From an uncultured Collinsella sp. (GTDB lineage Bacteria; Actinomycetota; Coriobacteriia; Coriobacteriales; Coriobacteriaceae), in the NCBI GenBank assembly GCA_902494815.1, contig CABUVB010000003.1, positions 1 to 41,886 on the forward strand: a DNA stretch of 41,886 nucleotides. Reading direction: 5' to 3'. This document shows positions 24,901-32,819 of the stretch, in pieces. The notes beneath the pieces are model-generated. The model saw only the letters and a program-made list of their open reading frames with translations, ran no database searches and was not told the DNA's origin. Every line of letters starts with the position of its first letter. Positions within the stretch are counted from its first letter, which is position 1. The translations under genes were made by a program, and so were the position numbers.

Positions 24901-24956
24901 GAACCCTGGACCTTGGGATTAAGAGTCCCCTGCTCTACCAACTGAGCTAACGACCC
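24884..24956 (-). tRNA. tRNA-Lys (CTT)
   Basis: A complete cloverleaf on the minus strand: acceptor GGGTCGT with ACGGCCC, D-arm GCTC/GAGC, anticodon loop CTCTTAA (anticodon CTT), and T-arm CAGGG TTCGACC CCCTG. CCA is not encoded. The first anticodon-stem pair is G-A. Confidence 0.95.
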
Positions 24957-24981
24957 GATATCAACACGAAGCAAGAACTGG

Positions 24982-25056
24982 GGTGGGTAAAGGGACTCGA
25001 ACCCTCGACCTACGGGACCACAACCCGTCGCTCTAGCCAACTGAGCTACACCCACC
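24982..25056 (-). tRNA. tRNA-His (GTG)
   Basis: Minus-strand cloverleaf: acceptor GTGGGTG with TACCCAC, D-arm GCTC/GAGC, anticodon stem ACGGG/CCCGT around loop TTGTGGT (anticodon GTG), and T-arm GAGGG TTCGAGT CCCTT. The extra 5' G opposite C73 is the tRNA-His identity pair. It is transcribed ahead of tRNA-Lys. Confidence 0.96.
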
Positions 25057-25082
25057 GTGTCCTGTGCGCTTCGCGCTCGACT

Positions 25083-25111
25083 ATTATTGCAAGGAACGCC
25101 ACGCGATGCAA
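25083..25111 (-). promoter_or_regulatory. Promoter of the tRNA-His/tRNA-Lys operon
   Basis: On the minus strand TTGCAT, 17 bases, AATAAT lies 27 bases before tRNA-His, a good sigma-70-type match and position. Confidence 0.65.
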
Positions 25112-25221
25112 GCCCCAATTTTCGAGAATTTTGAAAAGAGTTTTTCGAGCGCGTTTCGAGCAATTCCCACCGGTTCCATAGGAGTAAACTTGCCCCACTG
25201 CAAATCCTCGAAAGGACCGGC

Positions 25222-26403
25222 ATGAAAGAACTCTCCAACCGCACGGCAACATTTACCGATTCGGTCATCCGCCGCATGACACGCATCTCCAATAAGTATG
25301 GCGCCGTCAATCTCTCGCAGGGCTTCCCCGACTTCGATCCCCCGGCGCAGCTGCTCAACAGCCTCAGCGCCATCGCCAGCGACCCCAAGCCGCTCTATCA
25401 CCAGTACTCCATCACCTGGGGCTCCCAGGCCATGCGTGAGGCGCTTGCCGCCAAGCAGGAGCACTTTATGGGCATGCCGGTGAACCCCAACGAGAATATC
25501 GTAGTCACCTGCGGCTCCACCGAGGCCATGATGGCCGCCATGATGACGGTCACGAACCCCGGCGACAAGGTCGTCATCTTCTCGCCATTCTACGAGAACT
25601 ACGGCGCCGACACGATCCTTTCGGGCGCCGAGCCCATCTACGTGCCGCTCAACCCGCCCACATTCGACTTTGACCGTGAGGTGCTCGAGGCGGCCTTCCG
25701 CGACAACGACCCCAAGGCCATCGTCCTGTGCAACCCTTCCAACCCCTGCGGCAAGGTCTTTACGCGCGAGGAGCTCACCTTTATCGCCGACCTCTGCAAA
25801 AAGTACGACGCCTACTGCATCACCGACGAGGTATACGAGCACATCGTCTACGCGCCCCACGAGCACGTCTATATGGCCACGCTGCCCGGCATGTTCGAAC
25901 GAACCATCAGTTGCAGCTCGCTGTCCAAGACGTACTCCATCACCGGCTGGCGCCTGGGCTACACCATCGCCCCTGCCGAGATCACCGAGCGCATCAAGAA
26001 GGTCCACGACTTCCTCACCGTGGGTGCCGCCGCTCCCCTGCAGGAAGCCGTCGTCACCGCCCTCAACTTCAACGACAGCTATTACGATGAGGTCCTTGAC
26101 CTCTATACCGCCAAACGCGACCTGTTCTGCCAGGGACTCGACAGCATCGGTCTTGAGCATAACGTGCCGCAGGGCGCCTATTACGTGATGATGGATATCT
26201 CGGAGTTTGGCTATGACAGCGACCTCGAATTCTGCGAGGACCTCGCGTCTAAAGTGGGTGTGGGCGCCGTGCCCGGCTCGAGCTTCTTCCGCGAGCCCGT
26301 CAACCATCTGATCCGCTTCCACTTTGCCAAGCGAGACGAAACGCTCAACGCCGCGCTGGAGAACCTCAAGTCGCTACGTGATAAAATCAAGCCGCGCGGG
26401 TAA
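25222..26403 (+). CDS. Class I/II PLP-dependent aminotransferase
   Basis: This 393-residue fold-type I aminotransferase begins with VNLSQGFPDFDPP (29-41), typical of the kynurenine/methionine aminotransferase subgroup. The PLP lysine is K236 in SSLSKTYSITGWRLGY. NPSNPCGKV (171-179) and ITDEVYEHIVY supply the PLP-binding Asn, Asp and Tyr. The C-terminal Arg region is NHLIRFHFAKRDE. It probably exchanges amino groups between an amino acid and a 2-oxo acid; the exact substrate is not evident. GAAAGGA precedes the ATG. It is monocistronic, with a terminator at 26431. Confidence 0.92.
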   Translation: MKELSNRTATFTDSVIRRMTRISNKYGAVNLSQGFPDFDPPAQLLNSLSAIASDPKPLYHQYSITWGSQAMREALAAKQEHFMGMPVNPNENIVVTCGSTEAMMAAMMTVTNPGDKVVIFSPFYENYGADTILSGAEPIYVPLNPPTFDFDREVLEAAFRDNDPKAIVLCNPSNPCGKVFTREELTFIADLCKKYDAYCITDEVYEHIVYAPHEHVYMATLPGMFERTISCSSLSKTYSITGWRLGYTIAPAEITERIKKVHDFLTVGAAAPLQEAVVTALNFNDSYYDEVLDLYTAKRDLFCQGLDSIGLEHNVPQGAYYVMMDISEFGYDSDLEFCEDLASKVGVGAVPGSSFFREPVNHLIRFHFAKRDETLNAALENLKSLRDKIKPRG

Positions 26404-26430
26404 GGACGGCCCGGCAACTAAAGCAACCAA

Positions 26431-26471
26431 AGAAGCCCCTCATCGCCCGCCGCGTTGAAGGGCTTCTTTTT
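26431..26471 (+). terminator. Terminator of the aminotransferase gene
   Basis: AGAAGCCC (26431-26438) pairs with GGGCTTCT (26460-26467) and is followed by TTTT. Confidence 0.8.
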
Positions 26472-26506
26472 ATAGCGCTTTCTTAACTTGTTTAGAGCGC
26501 TATACT
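26471..26506 (+). promoter_or_regulatory. Palindromic operator over the ROK kinase promoter
   Basis: TATAGCGCT (26471-26479) and AGCGCTATA (26496-26504) are perfect 9-base inverted arms 16 bases apart. The right arm overlaps TATACT (26501-26506), a likely -10, about 40 bases before the kinase start. This is a strong candidate repressor site; no regulator gene is adjacent. Confidence 0.6.
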
Positions 26507-26544
26507 TTAGTCACGGAGCAACTCGTCCAAAAGGGAGGAATACC

Positions 26545-27435
26545 ATGGCAGAACAACAGCTTATCGGAGCGCTCGAGGCCGGCGGCACCAAGATGGTGTG
26601 CGCCACGGGCTATGCGGACGGTACGGTCCTGGAGCGCGAGCAGATCGCGACCACGACCCCGCAGGAGACCGTCGAGGCCGTCAACGCATGGTTTGCAGAC
26701 AAGGGCATCGCCGCCCTGGGCATCGGCGCCTTTGGCCCCACCGCGGTCAACCCTGCCTCGCCCCAGTACGGCAAGATCTTGGAGACGCCCAAGACCGCAT
26801 GGCGTTACTTTGACCTGCTGGGCACCATCCAAAACGAGCTCAAGGTCCCCTGCGGCTACGACACCGACGTCAACGTCGCCTGCCTGGGCGAGGTCACCTT
26901 TGGTTGCGCCCAGGGCCTCACTGATGTGGTCTACCTGACCATCGGCACCGGCGTGGGCGCCGGTGTGCTCTCGGGCGGCCAGCTCGTGCACGGCATGATG
27001 CATCCCGAGGCTGGCCACATCCTGGTCACGCGCGACCCGCGCGACACCATCGGCGAGCATAGCGCCTGCCCCTTCCACGACAACTGCCTCGAGGGCCTCA
27101 TCGCAGGTCCCGGCGTCAAAAAGCGCTGGGATGGCAAGAGCGCCGGAGACATGGCCGATGACCCGGAGGCCATGGACCTGCTCGCCGGCTATCTGGCACA
27201 GGCACTCATGACCTACACGCTGTGCTACGCGCCGCAAAAGATCATCATCGGTGGCGGCGTGGCCGACCACACCCCCATCGTGCCGCTCGCACGCAAAAAG
27301 TGTGCCGAAATGCTCAACGGCTATATCGTCACGCCCGAGGTCAACGACATCGATAACTACATCGTCAACAACAGCCTCGAGGGCAAGCAGGGCATTATGG
27401 GCTGCCTTGCCCTGGGCGCGCAGGCGCTTCAGTAA
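26545..27435 (+). CDS. ROK family sugar kinase (fructokinase-like)
   Basis: This 296-residue ATP-dependent sugar kinase has the ROK phosphate loop EAGGTKMVCA at 11-20, the catalytic Asp region GYDTDVNVACLGE near 104-115, TIGTGVGAGVLSGG at 132-145, and the zinc site H158 with C175, H178 and C181 (CPFHDNCLEGLIAGPG). This arrangement matches ROK fructokinases that phosphorylate fructose, with relaxed specificity for mannose or glucose. AAGGGAGGA precedes ATG 26545. It is monocistronic behind the palindromic operator, implying sugar-dependent control. A shared bidirectional terminator follows. Confidence 0.9.
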   Translation: MAEQQLIGALEAGGTKMVCATGYADGTVLEREQIATTTPQETVEAVNAWFADKGIAALGIGAFGPTAVNPASPQYGKILETPKTAWRYFDLLGTIQNELKVPCGYDTDVNVACLGEVTFGCAQGLTDVVYLTIGTGVGAGVLSGGQLVHGMMHPEAGHILVTRDPRDTIGEHSACPFHDNCLEGLIAGPGVKKRWDGKSAGDMADDPEAMDLLAGYLAQALMTYTLCYAPQKIIIGGGVADHTPIVPLARKKCAEMLNGYIVTPEVNDIDNYIVNNSLEGKQGIMGCLALGAQALQ

Positions 27436-27520
27436 CAGACGCACCCACAGGGCGTGGCGCGCCCGGCAAATCCAACCTACGGAACGACGCCACCACGCCC
27501 CATATAAGCCTCAAATATAA

Positions 27521-27562
27521 AAGGCCGCCTAGGACCAAACATTCGTCCTAGGCGGCCTTTTT
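27521..27562. terminator. Bidirectional terminator, kinase/VanZ-like gene
   Basis: GGCCGCCTAGGAC pairs perfectly with GTCCTAGGCGGCC, flanked by A and T runs on both sides. The stop codon of the minus-strand VanZ-like gene lies inside the stem. Confidence 0.92.
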
Positions 27563-27997
27563 GGCACATATGAGCGATCGTAGTAGATATCGGAGCACAA
27601 CGCCCGTTGCCGCTCCACAGCAGTCGATCATCACATCGGTGATCATGCCGGCGCGTCCCGGCACAAAGAGCTGAATCGTCTCGTCGATCGAAGGAATCAG
27701 CAGCAGGAACACCGCCGTGGGCAACAGCACGTCAAAGGTGCGCCGGCCCTCAAAATCAAAGGCGTGCGTTGCCAGGATGCCGAGCACCATATACTCGGTA
27801 AAATGCGCGCACTTGCGAACAACAAAGTTGGTCACCCATTCATATGGAAGTCCCACGCCGTGCAGGAAACCGCGGATAGCTTCCATGACCGTTAGGCTCA
27901 GCGAGCCCGACCCCGAGCCGGGAACCAGCGAATTGCCCCAGATCAAGAGCGCCATCAGGCAGGTTACAACCGCCCATTTTCGATTGATCTTAACCAT
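27548..27997 (-). CDS. VanZ-like membrane protein
   Basis: This 149-residue integral membrane protein of the VanZ family shows VRKCAHFTEYMVLGIL and IPSIDETIQLFVPGRAGMITDVMID, the two conserved blocks. Hydrophobic segments lie at about 9-26, 66-80, 88-103 and 123-140. VanZ proteins are linked to low-level teicoplanin resistance in enterococci, but most homologues have no proven role. It begins 7 bases after the upstream gene's stop. The nearest GGAGG is 12 bases before the ATG, within the end of that gene, so translation may be coupled. Confidence 0.85.
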   Translation of the reverse strand: MVKINRKWAVVTCLMALLIWGNSLVPGSGSGSLSLTVMEAIRGFLHGVGLPYEWVTNFVVRKCAHFTEYMVLGILATHAFDFEGRRTFDVLLPTAVFLLLIPSIDETIQLFVPGRAGMITDVMIDCCGAATGVVLRYLLRSLICAKKAA

Positions 27998-28004
27998 GCA
28001 GAAG

Positions 28005-29405
28005 TTATGCCTCCGCGCGGAGCGGCGCGAAGCTGGCGGTACCGCCCTCGATAACGCTCAGATAGGCACGGCCCGTACGCTTGGCGGTTGAGGACTGCAG
28101 GCGCTCGATCTCTTCCTCGAGGATCTGATTGACGCGCTCGTGACGACGGTTTTCCATAATGCCGGCGGCAATAGCCTCGGCCCGCTCGATGCTCTCGCGC
28201 GAGATACGGGCAGTATCCTCGGGGAACACAGCACTGTGACGGCCGACATAGGCGGGGGCAGCAGACTGAGGGGCAGCGACGGGAGCGGGGGCTGCAACAG
28301 GAGCAGGCTCGTCAATCTCATCCAGAATCGCGGTGGCGGCGGCCCACATGTCCTCGTGGCCCGAGTAATCGGCCATGGGAACATCAACCTCGAGCGAGGC
28401 GTCCGGAAGGTCACCGGTGTCGATGCGATCTTGGGCATCAATCGATGCGGTGATGGCCGCAGGCTCATCGAGGTCATCGAGATCGATGTCCACGGCACCG
28501 GAGATGATAGGCATGCTGGCGAGGTTTGCATTGTACGGCGCAGCCTCAGCCGCCTGCTGCTGGGCAGGAGCGCCCCAAAGCGAGCTTTCGGCGGCGCGGC
28601 GGGCGGCAACGGCCTCCTCGTCCGCGGCCATGGCTTCATCAACGTACGAATTGTCGGCAGAAGCGTTCGCGTCCGCCGTGGTAGCGTTGTAGGCGTTATT
28701 GGCTGCCGCGTTGGCAACGAGTGCCACGAAAGCCGCCGTGCTGCCCGCAGGGGCGGCCTGGGAACCAGACACGGCGCGTGCCGCGGCGGCGATGTCGTCG
28801 CGATTGAAGGAGCCGGTCTGCCCGCCGTTGGTGAGCTCGTCGATGGCGACTTGATAGACGTCGCGCGAGTGTGCAGGGTCGCAGCTCACCGGCGAATCGT
28901 CGTCGAGCATACTGTCGATCATGGACCAAGCCTCGGCCTCGTCCATAGCATCTGCGGCTCGAGCGATGGTAGGGACACCATCATCGGCATGACGGCGCTG
29001 GAACGCACCAGTCAGGCCGGAAAGGAATGCCGAGGTAGACTGCTCCGCCTGAGCCTGAGAAGCGGAAGCCACAGCGTAAGGAGTCGCATCCTGCTGCTGA
29101 GCTGGAATCGAGGCGGTCTTGAACTCACTTTGATGCTGATTGAGATTGGCGGCACCGCCCATGGCATCGGGCTGGAACAGACGCTCTTCACGCTGCGCAC
29201 GATACTCGGAGATACCCAGCGAGGCGGCATAGATACCCACGCCCGCCACCGCGCCCACGGCGAAGGGAACCGCACCCGCCACGACCGTCTCGTTCACAGA
29301 CGAAAACGGCAGCGTCGCGGCATACATAACCACGGGAGCGGCAAGGCCGATCCCGCACGAAAGTCCGGCAAGGACTGCTCGTTGTGTTGCATCAGAAGAA
29401 GCCAT
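28005..29405 (-). CDS. Membrane-anchored Ala/Asp-rich protein, unknown
   Basis: I do not recognise this protein of about 466 residues. It starts MASSDATQRAVLAGLSCG. Two predicted transmembrane segments lie at about 10-32 and 40-65 (AVLAGLSCGIGLAAPVVMYA; AVPFAVGAVAGVGIYAASLG). The remaining 400 residues are soluble, rich in Ala, Asp and Glu and mostly low complexity. Short ordered blocks are SMIDSMLDDDSP, DVYQVAIDELTNGG and the C-terminal RRHERVNQILEEEIERLQSS (helical) with RAYLSVIEGG. The ATG at 29405 (GGGGAGAG upstream) is preferred over 29432. It probably forms an operon with the VanZ-like gene. Possible roles include a scaffold or division-linked protein, but nothing in the sequence proves one. 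Confidence 0.75.
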   Translation of the reverse strand: MASSDATQRAVLAGLSCGIGLAAPVVMYAATLPFSSVNETVVAGAVPFAVGAVAGVGIYAASLGISEYRAQREERLFQPDAMGGAANLNQHQSEFKTASIPAQQQDATPYAVASASQAQAEQSTSAFLSGLTGAFQRRHADDGVPTIARAADAMDEAEAWSMIDSMLDDDSPVSCDPAHSRDVYQVAIDELTNGGQTGSFNRDDIAAAARAVSGSQAAPAGSTAAFVALVANAAANNAYNATTADANASADNSYVDEAMAADEEAVAARRAAESSLWGAPAQQQAAEAAPYNANLASMPIISGAVDIDLDDLDEPAAITASIDAQDRIDTGDLPDASLEVDVPMADYSGHEDMWAAATAILDEIDEPAPVAAPAPVAAPQSAAPAYVGRHSAVFPEDTARISRESIERAEAIAAGIMENRRHERVNQILEEEIERLQSSTAKRTGRAYLSVIEGGTASFAPLRAEA

Positions 29406-29647
29406 GAGCTCTCCCCATCTTCCAGCACCCAAATCGCATCATTCAGTTGGCTGCGCGAGAGAAGATGAAGCGGGGCTATGCCCCAAAGCAACGGTATATG
29501 GTTCGTTTCATCTGCGTTTTCCGTCGCGAAGCTTAAAAGCTATTATGCGAAACCGCCCCGTCGATTGCAAGCGACGATGTCGGATTGAAACGGGAAACCT
29601 GCTGCTCGTCGGTCTTATGGTTAAAAATAAGCGCGGAGCGACGATAT

Positions 29648-29681
29648 GAAAAAGGGCCGAGGCTCAAAGCCCCGACCCTTT
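29648..29681 (-). terminator. Terminator of rho
   Basis: On the minus strand AAAGGGTCGGGGCT pairs with AGCCTCGGCCCTTT around a TTG loop, ending in TTTTT, about 40 bases past the rho stop. The remaining gap up to 29405 shows no gene. Confidence 0.85.
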
Positions 29682-29718
29682 ATCGAATTGATGACTATCG
29701 CTGCGCGTGGATGACAAC

Positions 29719-32292
29719 CTAGAACGTCTGCTCGTAGTCACTGTGCTTTTTGGCCGAACGCACCAGGAACTCTTGGTTGGTGTTGGTGCCCTTAAGACCC
29801 TTGATAAACGATGCGGCTGCGCGCTCGGTGTTGTTCATGCCGGCAAGAATGCGACGCAGGCCAAAAACAAACGGACGCATCTGCTCGTCGACCAACAGGT
29901 CCTCGTTACGCGTACCGGAGGCAACGGGGTCGATAGCCGGGAAGATGCGACGATCGGCCAGGTCGCGGTCGAGCTTAAGTTCCATGTTGCCGGTGCCCTT
30001 GAACTCCTCAAAGATGACCTCGTCCATCTTGGAGCCGGTGTCGATGAGGGCAGAGGCCAGGATGGTGAGCGAGCCACCGTTCTCGATATTGCGGGCTGCG
30101 CCCAGGAAGCGCTTGGGCGGATACAGGGCCGCCGAATCGACGCCGCCCGAAAGGATGCGGCCCGAGGCGGGCGCCGCCAAGTTGTAGGCGCGGGCAAGAC
30201 GCGTGATGGAGTCGAGCACCACCACGACATCGCCGCCCAGCTCCACGATGCGCTTGGCGCGCTCGATGACGAGCTCTGCCACGCGAGTGTGGTTGTCGGC
30301 GGGCATATCGAAGGTCGAGGCCACAACCTCGCCCTTGATGGAACGCTGCATATCGGTGACCTCTTCGGGGCGCTCGTCGACGAGCAGGCAGATGAGGTGC
30401 ACCTCGGGGTTGTTAATCGAGATAGACTGGCAGATCTTCTTGAGGATCGTGGTCTTGCCGGCCTTGGGCGGGGACACGATCAGGCCACGCTGACCCTTGC
30501 CGATCGGCGACACGATGTCGATGGCGCGACCGGTAATGGAGTCCTTGCCGTGCTCCATGCGCAGCGGCTCGCTGGGATAGACCGGGGTGAGGTCGCCGAA
30601 CTTGGGACGGTTGCGAATCTGCTCGGGGTCCAGACCGTTGACGGTCGTGATTTTGGCGAGGCCGGCGCGCTTGTCGCCGCCGCGCGAAGGACGAAGCGAG
30701 CCCTCGATGACATCGCCCGTGCGCAGACGCGCGGAGCGGATGAGGTAGGCAGGGACGAAGGCGTCGTCGTTGGACTTCATGTAACCGTGGGCATGGATGA
30801 TACCGGAGCTGTCCGGACGAATCTGCAGGATACCCTTGATATCGCGGAAGCCCTCGGCCTTCGCGGCAGTGGTGTAGATCTCCTCGACGAGCTCGGCCTT
30901 CTTCTTGCCGGTCGTCTCGATCTCGAACTCCTTGGCCTTCTCGCGCAGCTCGGCGACCTTCATGGCCGCGAGCTCCTCGCGCGAAAGCGTGGGCTCGGTG
31001 GGGGCGGCATTACGCTCCTTGTTGCGCTGCTTGCGATCGCGCTGACGGTTGCGACGATCGTTATTACGGTCGTCCTTGCGCTCGTTGCGCTCGTCGTTGC
31101 GCTTGTGCTGGCGACGGTTGGGGCGAGCGCCGTCTTCGCCCTCAGCGGGCGCGGCGCCATCGTTTGCGGCGGCGTCGGCATTGGCCGCAGCGGCGTCATT
31201 GGCCTCGGCGCCGGAATCGATCTGTGCTGCGGCATCAGCCTGCTGCTCGGACGCCTTGGCCTTAGCGGACTTCTTACGACCGCGCTTGGGCTTCTCGGAC
31301 GCAGACTGTTCGACGTCTTGGGGCCCGGCGGCATCAGTCGATGCATCGGCGGTCGTCTCGGCGGAATCCTCGGACGCACCCTTCTTGGCAGTCTTGGCCT
31401 TGGACGTGCGCTTAGCAGCAGTACGATGGCTGCGACCAGGACGGACGTCGGCGGGCTCGACATCGGCGGGAGCGGCCTCGGAAGTCGTAGCATCCTGGAC
31501 GGGCGCGTCGGCGGCGGTTGCAGACTCGGCGGTCGCCGCAGCATCCCGAGCGGCTGCAGCTGCGGCTGCGGCCTTCTCTGCCTCGACGAAGGCCTTGGGC
31601 TTGCGACCGCGACGGTGCGGGCGCAAAGCCGGATCGACAACGGGAACTTCGCTGGCCTCGACAGGCGCAGCGGGCTCAACAGGCGATGTGCCCTCCCCTG
31701 CCGCGGAACGGACCGAAGCCTCAGTGAGCTCGGGGGTTACCTGATCGGCAACCTGCTCGGCCTTAGCAGCCGTGCGACGGCGTGTGCGCGGTGCCGGCTT
31801 CTCGGTCGGCTGGTCGGCGGCAGGCGTCTCGGTGGCGGCAGGCGTCTCGGGCACAGACGGAGCTGCAAGCTCGGTCAGAGCCGCGGCCTCACGCTCGGCA
31901 GCACGACGGCGGGCGCGCACCACCTGAGCCTCGCTAATCTGCGCCAACGCACGTGCCTGCGCGACCTCATCGGAAATCGGCGCCGAGGAGTCAGCTACAA
32001 CGGTGCGCTTGGCACGCGTCGTGCGCGTGGTACGGCGCTTGGGCTTGGTGGCTTCCTCGCCGTCAGCGGCAGGCTTGGCCGTGCGGCGCGTGCGCTTGGG
32101 CTTTGCCGGAGCAGCCTCCTCACCAGTTGCAGGCACGGCCTTCCCAGCCGTTGCAGGCGTAGGCGTCGAAGCAGCCTTAGGCGTCTCAGGAGCCGAGGCT
32201 TGCGCGGGCGCCGCGACCTGGTCCGACGCAACCGGTGCAGCGGGAGCGGCTTGCGTCGTCGTTATTTCGTTTTCTTGCTGTTGATCAGACAC
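29719..32292 (-). CDS. rho: Transcription termination factor Rho with long disordered N-terminus
   Basis: This 857-residue Rho is a hexameric RNA-dependent ATPase that ends transcription. The conserved core starts near residue 436 (LSREELAAMKVAELREKAKEF, Rho N-domain), then the RNA-binding cold-shock-like domain (GILQIRPDSSGIIHAHGYM), Walker A SPPKAGKTT at about 607-615, Walker B DVVVVLDSITR near 688-698, and PKRFLGAARNIENGGSLTI. The core is 422 residues, the normal length. The preceding 435 residues are Ala/Pro/Lys/Arg-rich, with repeated KRRT-like units and a Arg/Asn/Asp-rich stretch before the core. Actinobacterial Rho proteins often have insertions here that add RNA affinity; this one is unusually long. 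The start is GTG with a weak ribosome binding site. A promoter lies at 32436-32463. Confidence 0.97.
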   Translation of the reverse strand: MSDQQQENEITTTQAAPAAPVASDQVAAPAQASAPETPKAASTPTPATAGKAVPATGEEAAPAKPKRTRRTAKPAADGEEATKPKRRTTRTTRAKRTVVADSSAPISDEVAQARALAQISEAQVVRARRRAAEREAAALTELAAPSVPETPAATETPAADQPTEKPAPRTRRRTAAKAEQVADQVTPELTEASVRSAAGEGTSPVEPAAPVEASEVPVVDPALRPHRRGRKPKAFVEAEKAAAAAAAARDAAATAESATAADAPVQDATTSEAAPADVEPADVRPGRSHRTAAKRTSKAKTAKKGASEDSAETTADASTDAAGPQDVEQSASEKPKRGRKKSAKAKASEQQADAAAQIDSGAEANDAAAANADAAANDGAAPAEGEDGARPNRRQHKRNDERNERKDDRNNDRRNRQRDRKQRNKERNAAPTEPTLSREELAAMKVAELREKAKEFEIETTGKKKAELVEEIYTTAAKAEGFRDIKGILQIRPDSSGIIHAHGYMKSNDDAFVPAYLIRSARLRTGDVIEGSLRPSRGGDKRAGLAKITTVNGLDPEQIRNRPKFGDLTPVYPSEPLRMEHGKDSITGRAIDIVSPIGKGQRGLIVSPPKAGKTTILKKICQSISINNPEVHLICLLVDERPEEVTDMQRSIKGEVVASTFDMPADNHTRVAELVIERAKRIVELGGDVVVVLDSITRLARAYNLAAPASGRILSGGVDSAALYPPKRFLGAARNIENGGSLTILASALIDTGSKMDEVIFEEFKGTGNMELKLDRDLADRRIFPAIDPVASGTRNEDLLVDEQMRPFVFGLRRILAGMNNTERAAASFIKGLKGTNTNQEFLVRSAKKHSDYEQTF

Positions 32293-32435
32293 AGTGTTTG
32301 CTCAACTTTCTTTTCAAGCCCTGTGATCACATGCTCCCTGCATAAACCTTCAGGGCGGCTAAACAGTCTAGTTCCGTTCAAAACGACGGACATCATTGAT
32401 CTGTATCGAGATGATTGCGTCATATACGCAGCGTT

Positions 32436-32463
32436 AGTGTAACACAACCGCAACCACCTGCAA
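32436..32463 (-). promoter_or_regulatory. Candidate rho promoter
   Basis: On the minus strand TTGCAG, 16 bases, TACACT implies a leader of about 140 bases before the rho GTG, long enough for autogenous control. Confidence 0.5.
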
Positions 32464-32547
32464 CTTAGTCATTGGGAACGCTCTTAAACGACTAGTCAAA
32501 AGGGGCGCTCTTTGGTTTAACACCCACAAATCTGACTGCCTCCGCCA

Positions 32548-32697
32548 AAACTATGGCGGTTTACTACGATGAATCGCTCAACCGCGACCACTCCGAAACT
32601 TGTTGAACTAAAACCGCAGGTAGATGCCTTGCACTTTTTTGCGAAAAGCCGGCGTGGTTGGAATTTCTCATTTCATCGTAGTAAACCGGCATAGTTT
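32548..32697. mobile_element. 150-base MITE-like element between rho and argS
   Basis: Inverted ends of 26 bases (32548-32573 and 32672-32697) differ at one position; both contain CGGTTTACTACGATGAA or its complement. The 98-base interior has no reading frame of note. No clear target duplication is seen. It could be a non-autonomous transposon or a large folded RNA element. Confidence 0.6.
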
Positions 32698-32741
32698 CGT
32701 ATTTCCAGCAGTTCCAAATTCGTCAATACGTCGGCGTTTGC

Positions 32742-32774
32742 AAAAAGCCCGACCTCCGTGGGAGATCGGGCTTT
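32742..32774 (-). terminator. Terminator of argS
   Basis: On the minus strand AAAGCCCGATCTCC pairs with GGAGGTCGGGCTTT around a short CAC loop, ending in TTTTTG, about 45 bases past the argS stop. Confidence 0.9.
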
Positions 32775-32819
32775 CAAGGCTCAGTTAAACCAAACTTGCG
32801 CGGTCAAATGACTCGCAGA

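Noticed and set aside
24617..24922. A 101-codon open frame across the tRNA-end repeats
   Set aside because: It only translates the duplicated tRNA and terminator sequence.
28140..29468. A long plus-strand open frame opposite the Ala-rich membrane protein gene
   Set aside because: The minus-strand frame has two clear transmembrane segments, a good start and an operon neighbour. The opposite frame has none of these.
29707..32442. A 911-codon open frame antisense to rho
   Set aside because: It is the shadow of rho's biased low-complexity codons. The product is Leu/Gly/Arg-rich without domains, and rho itself is certain.
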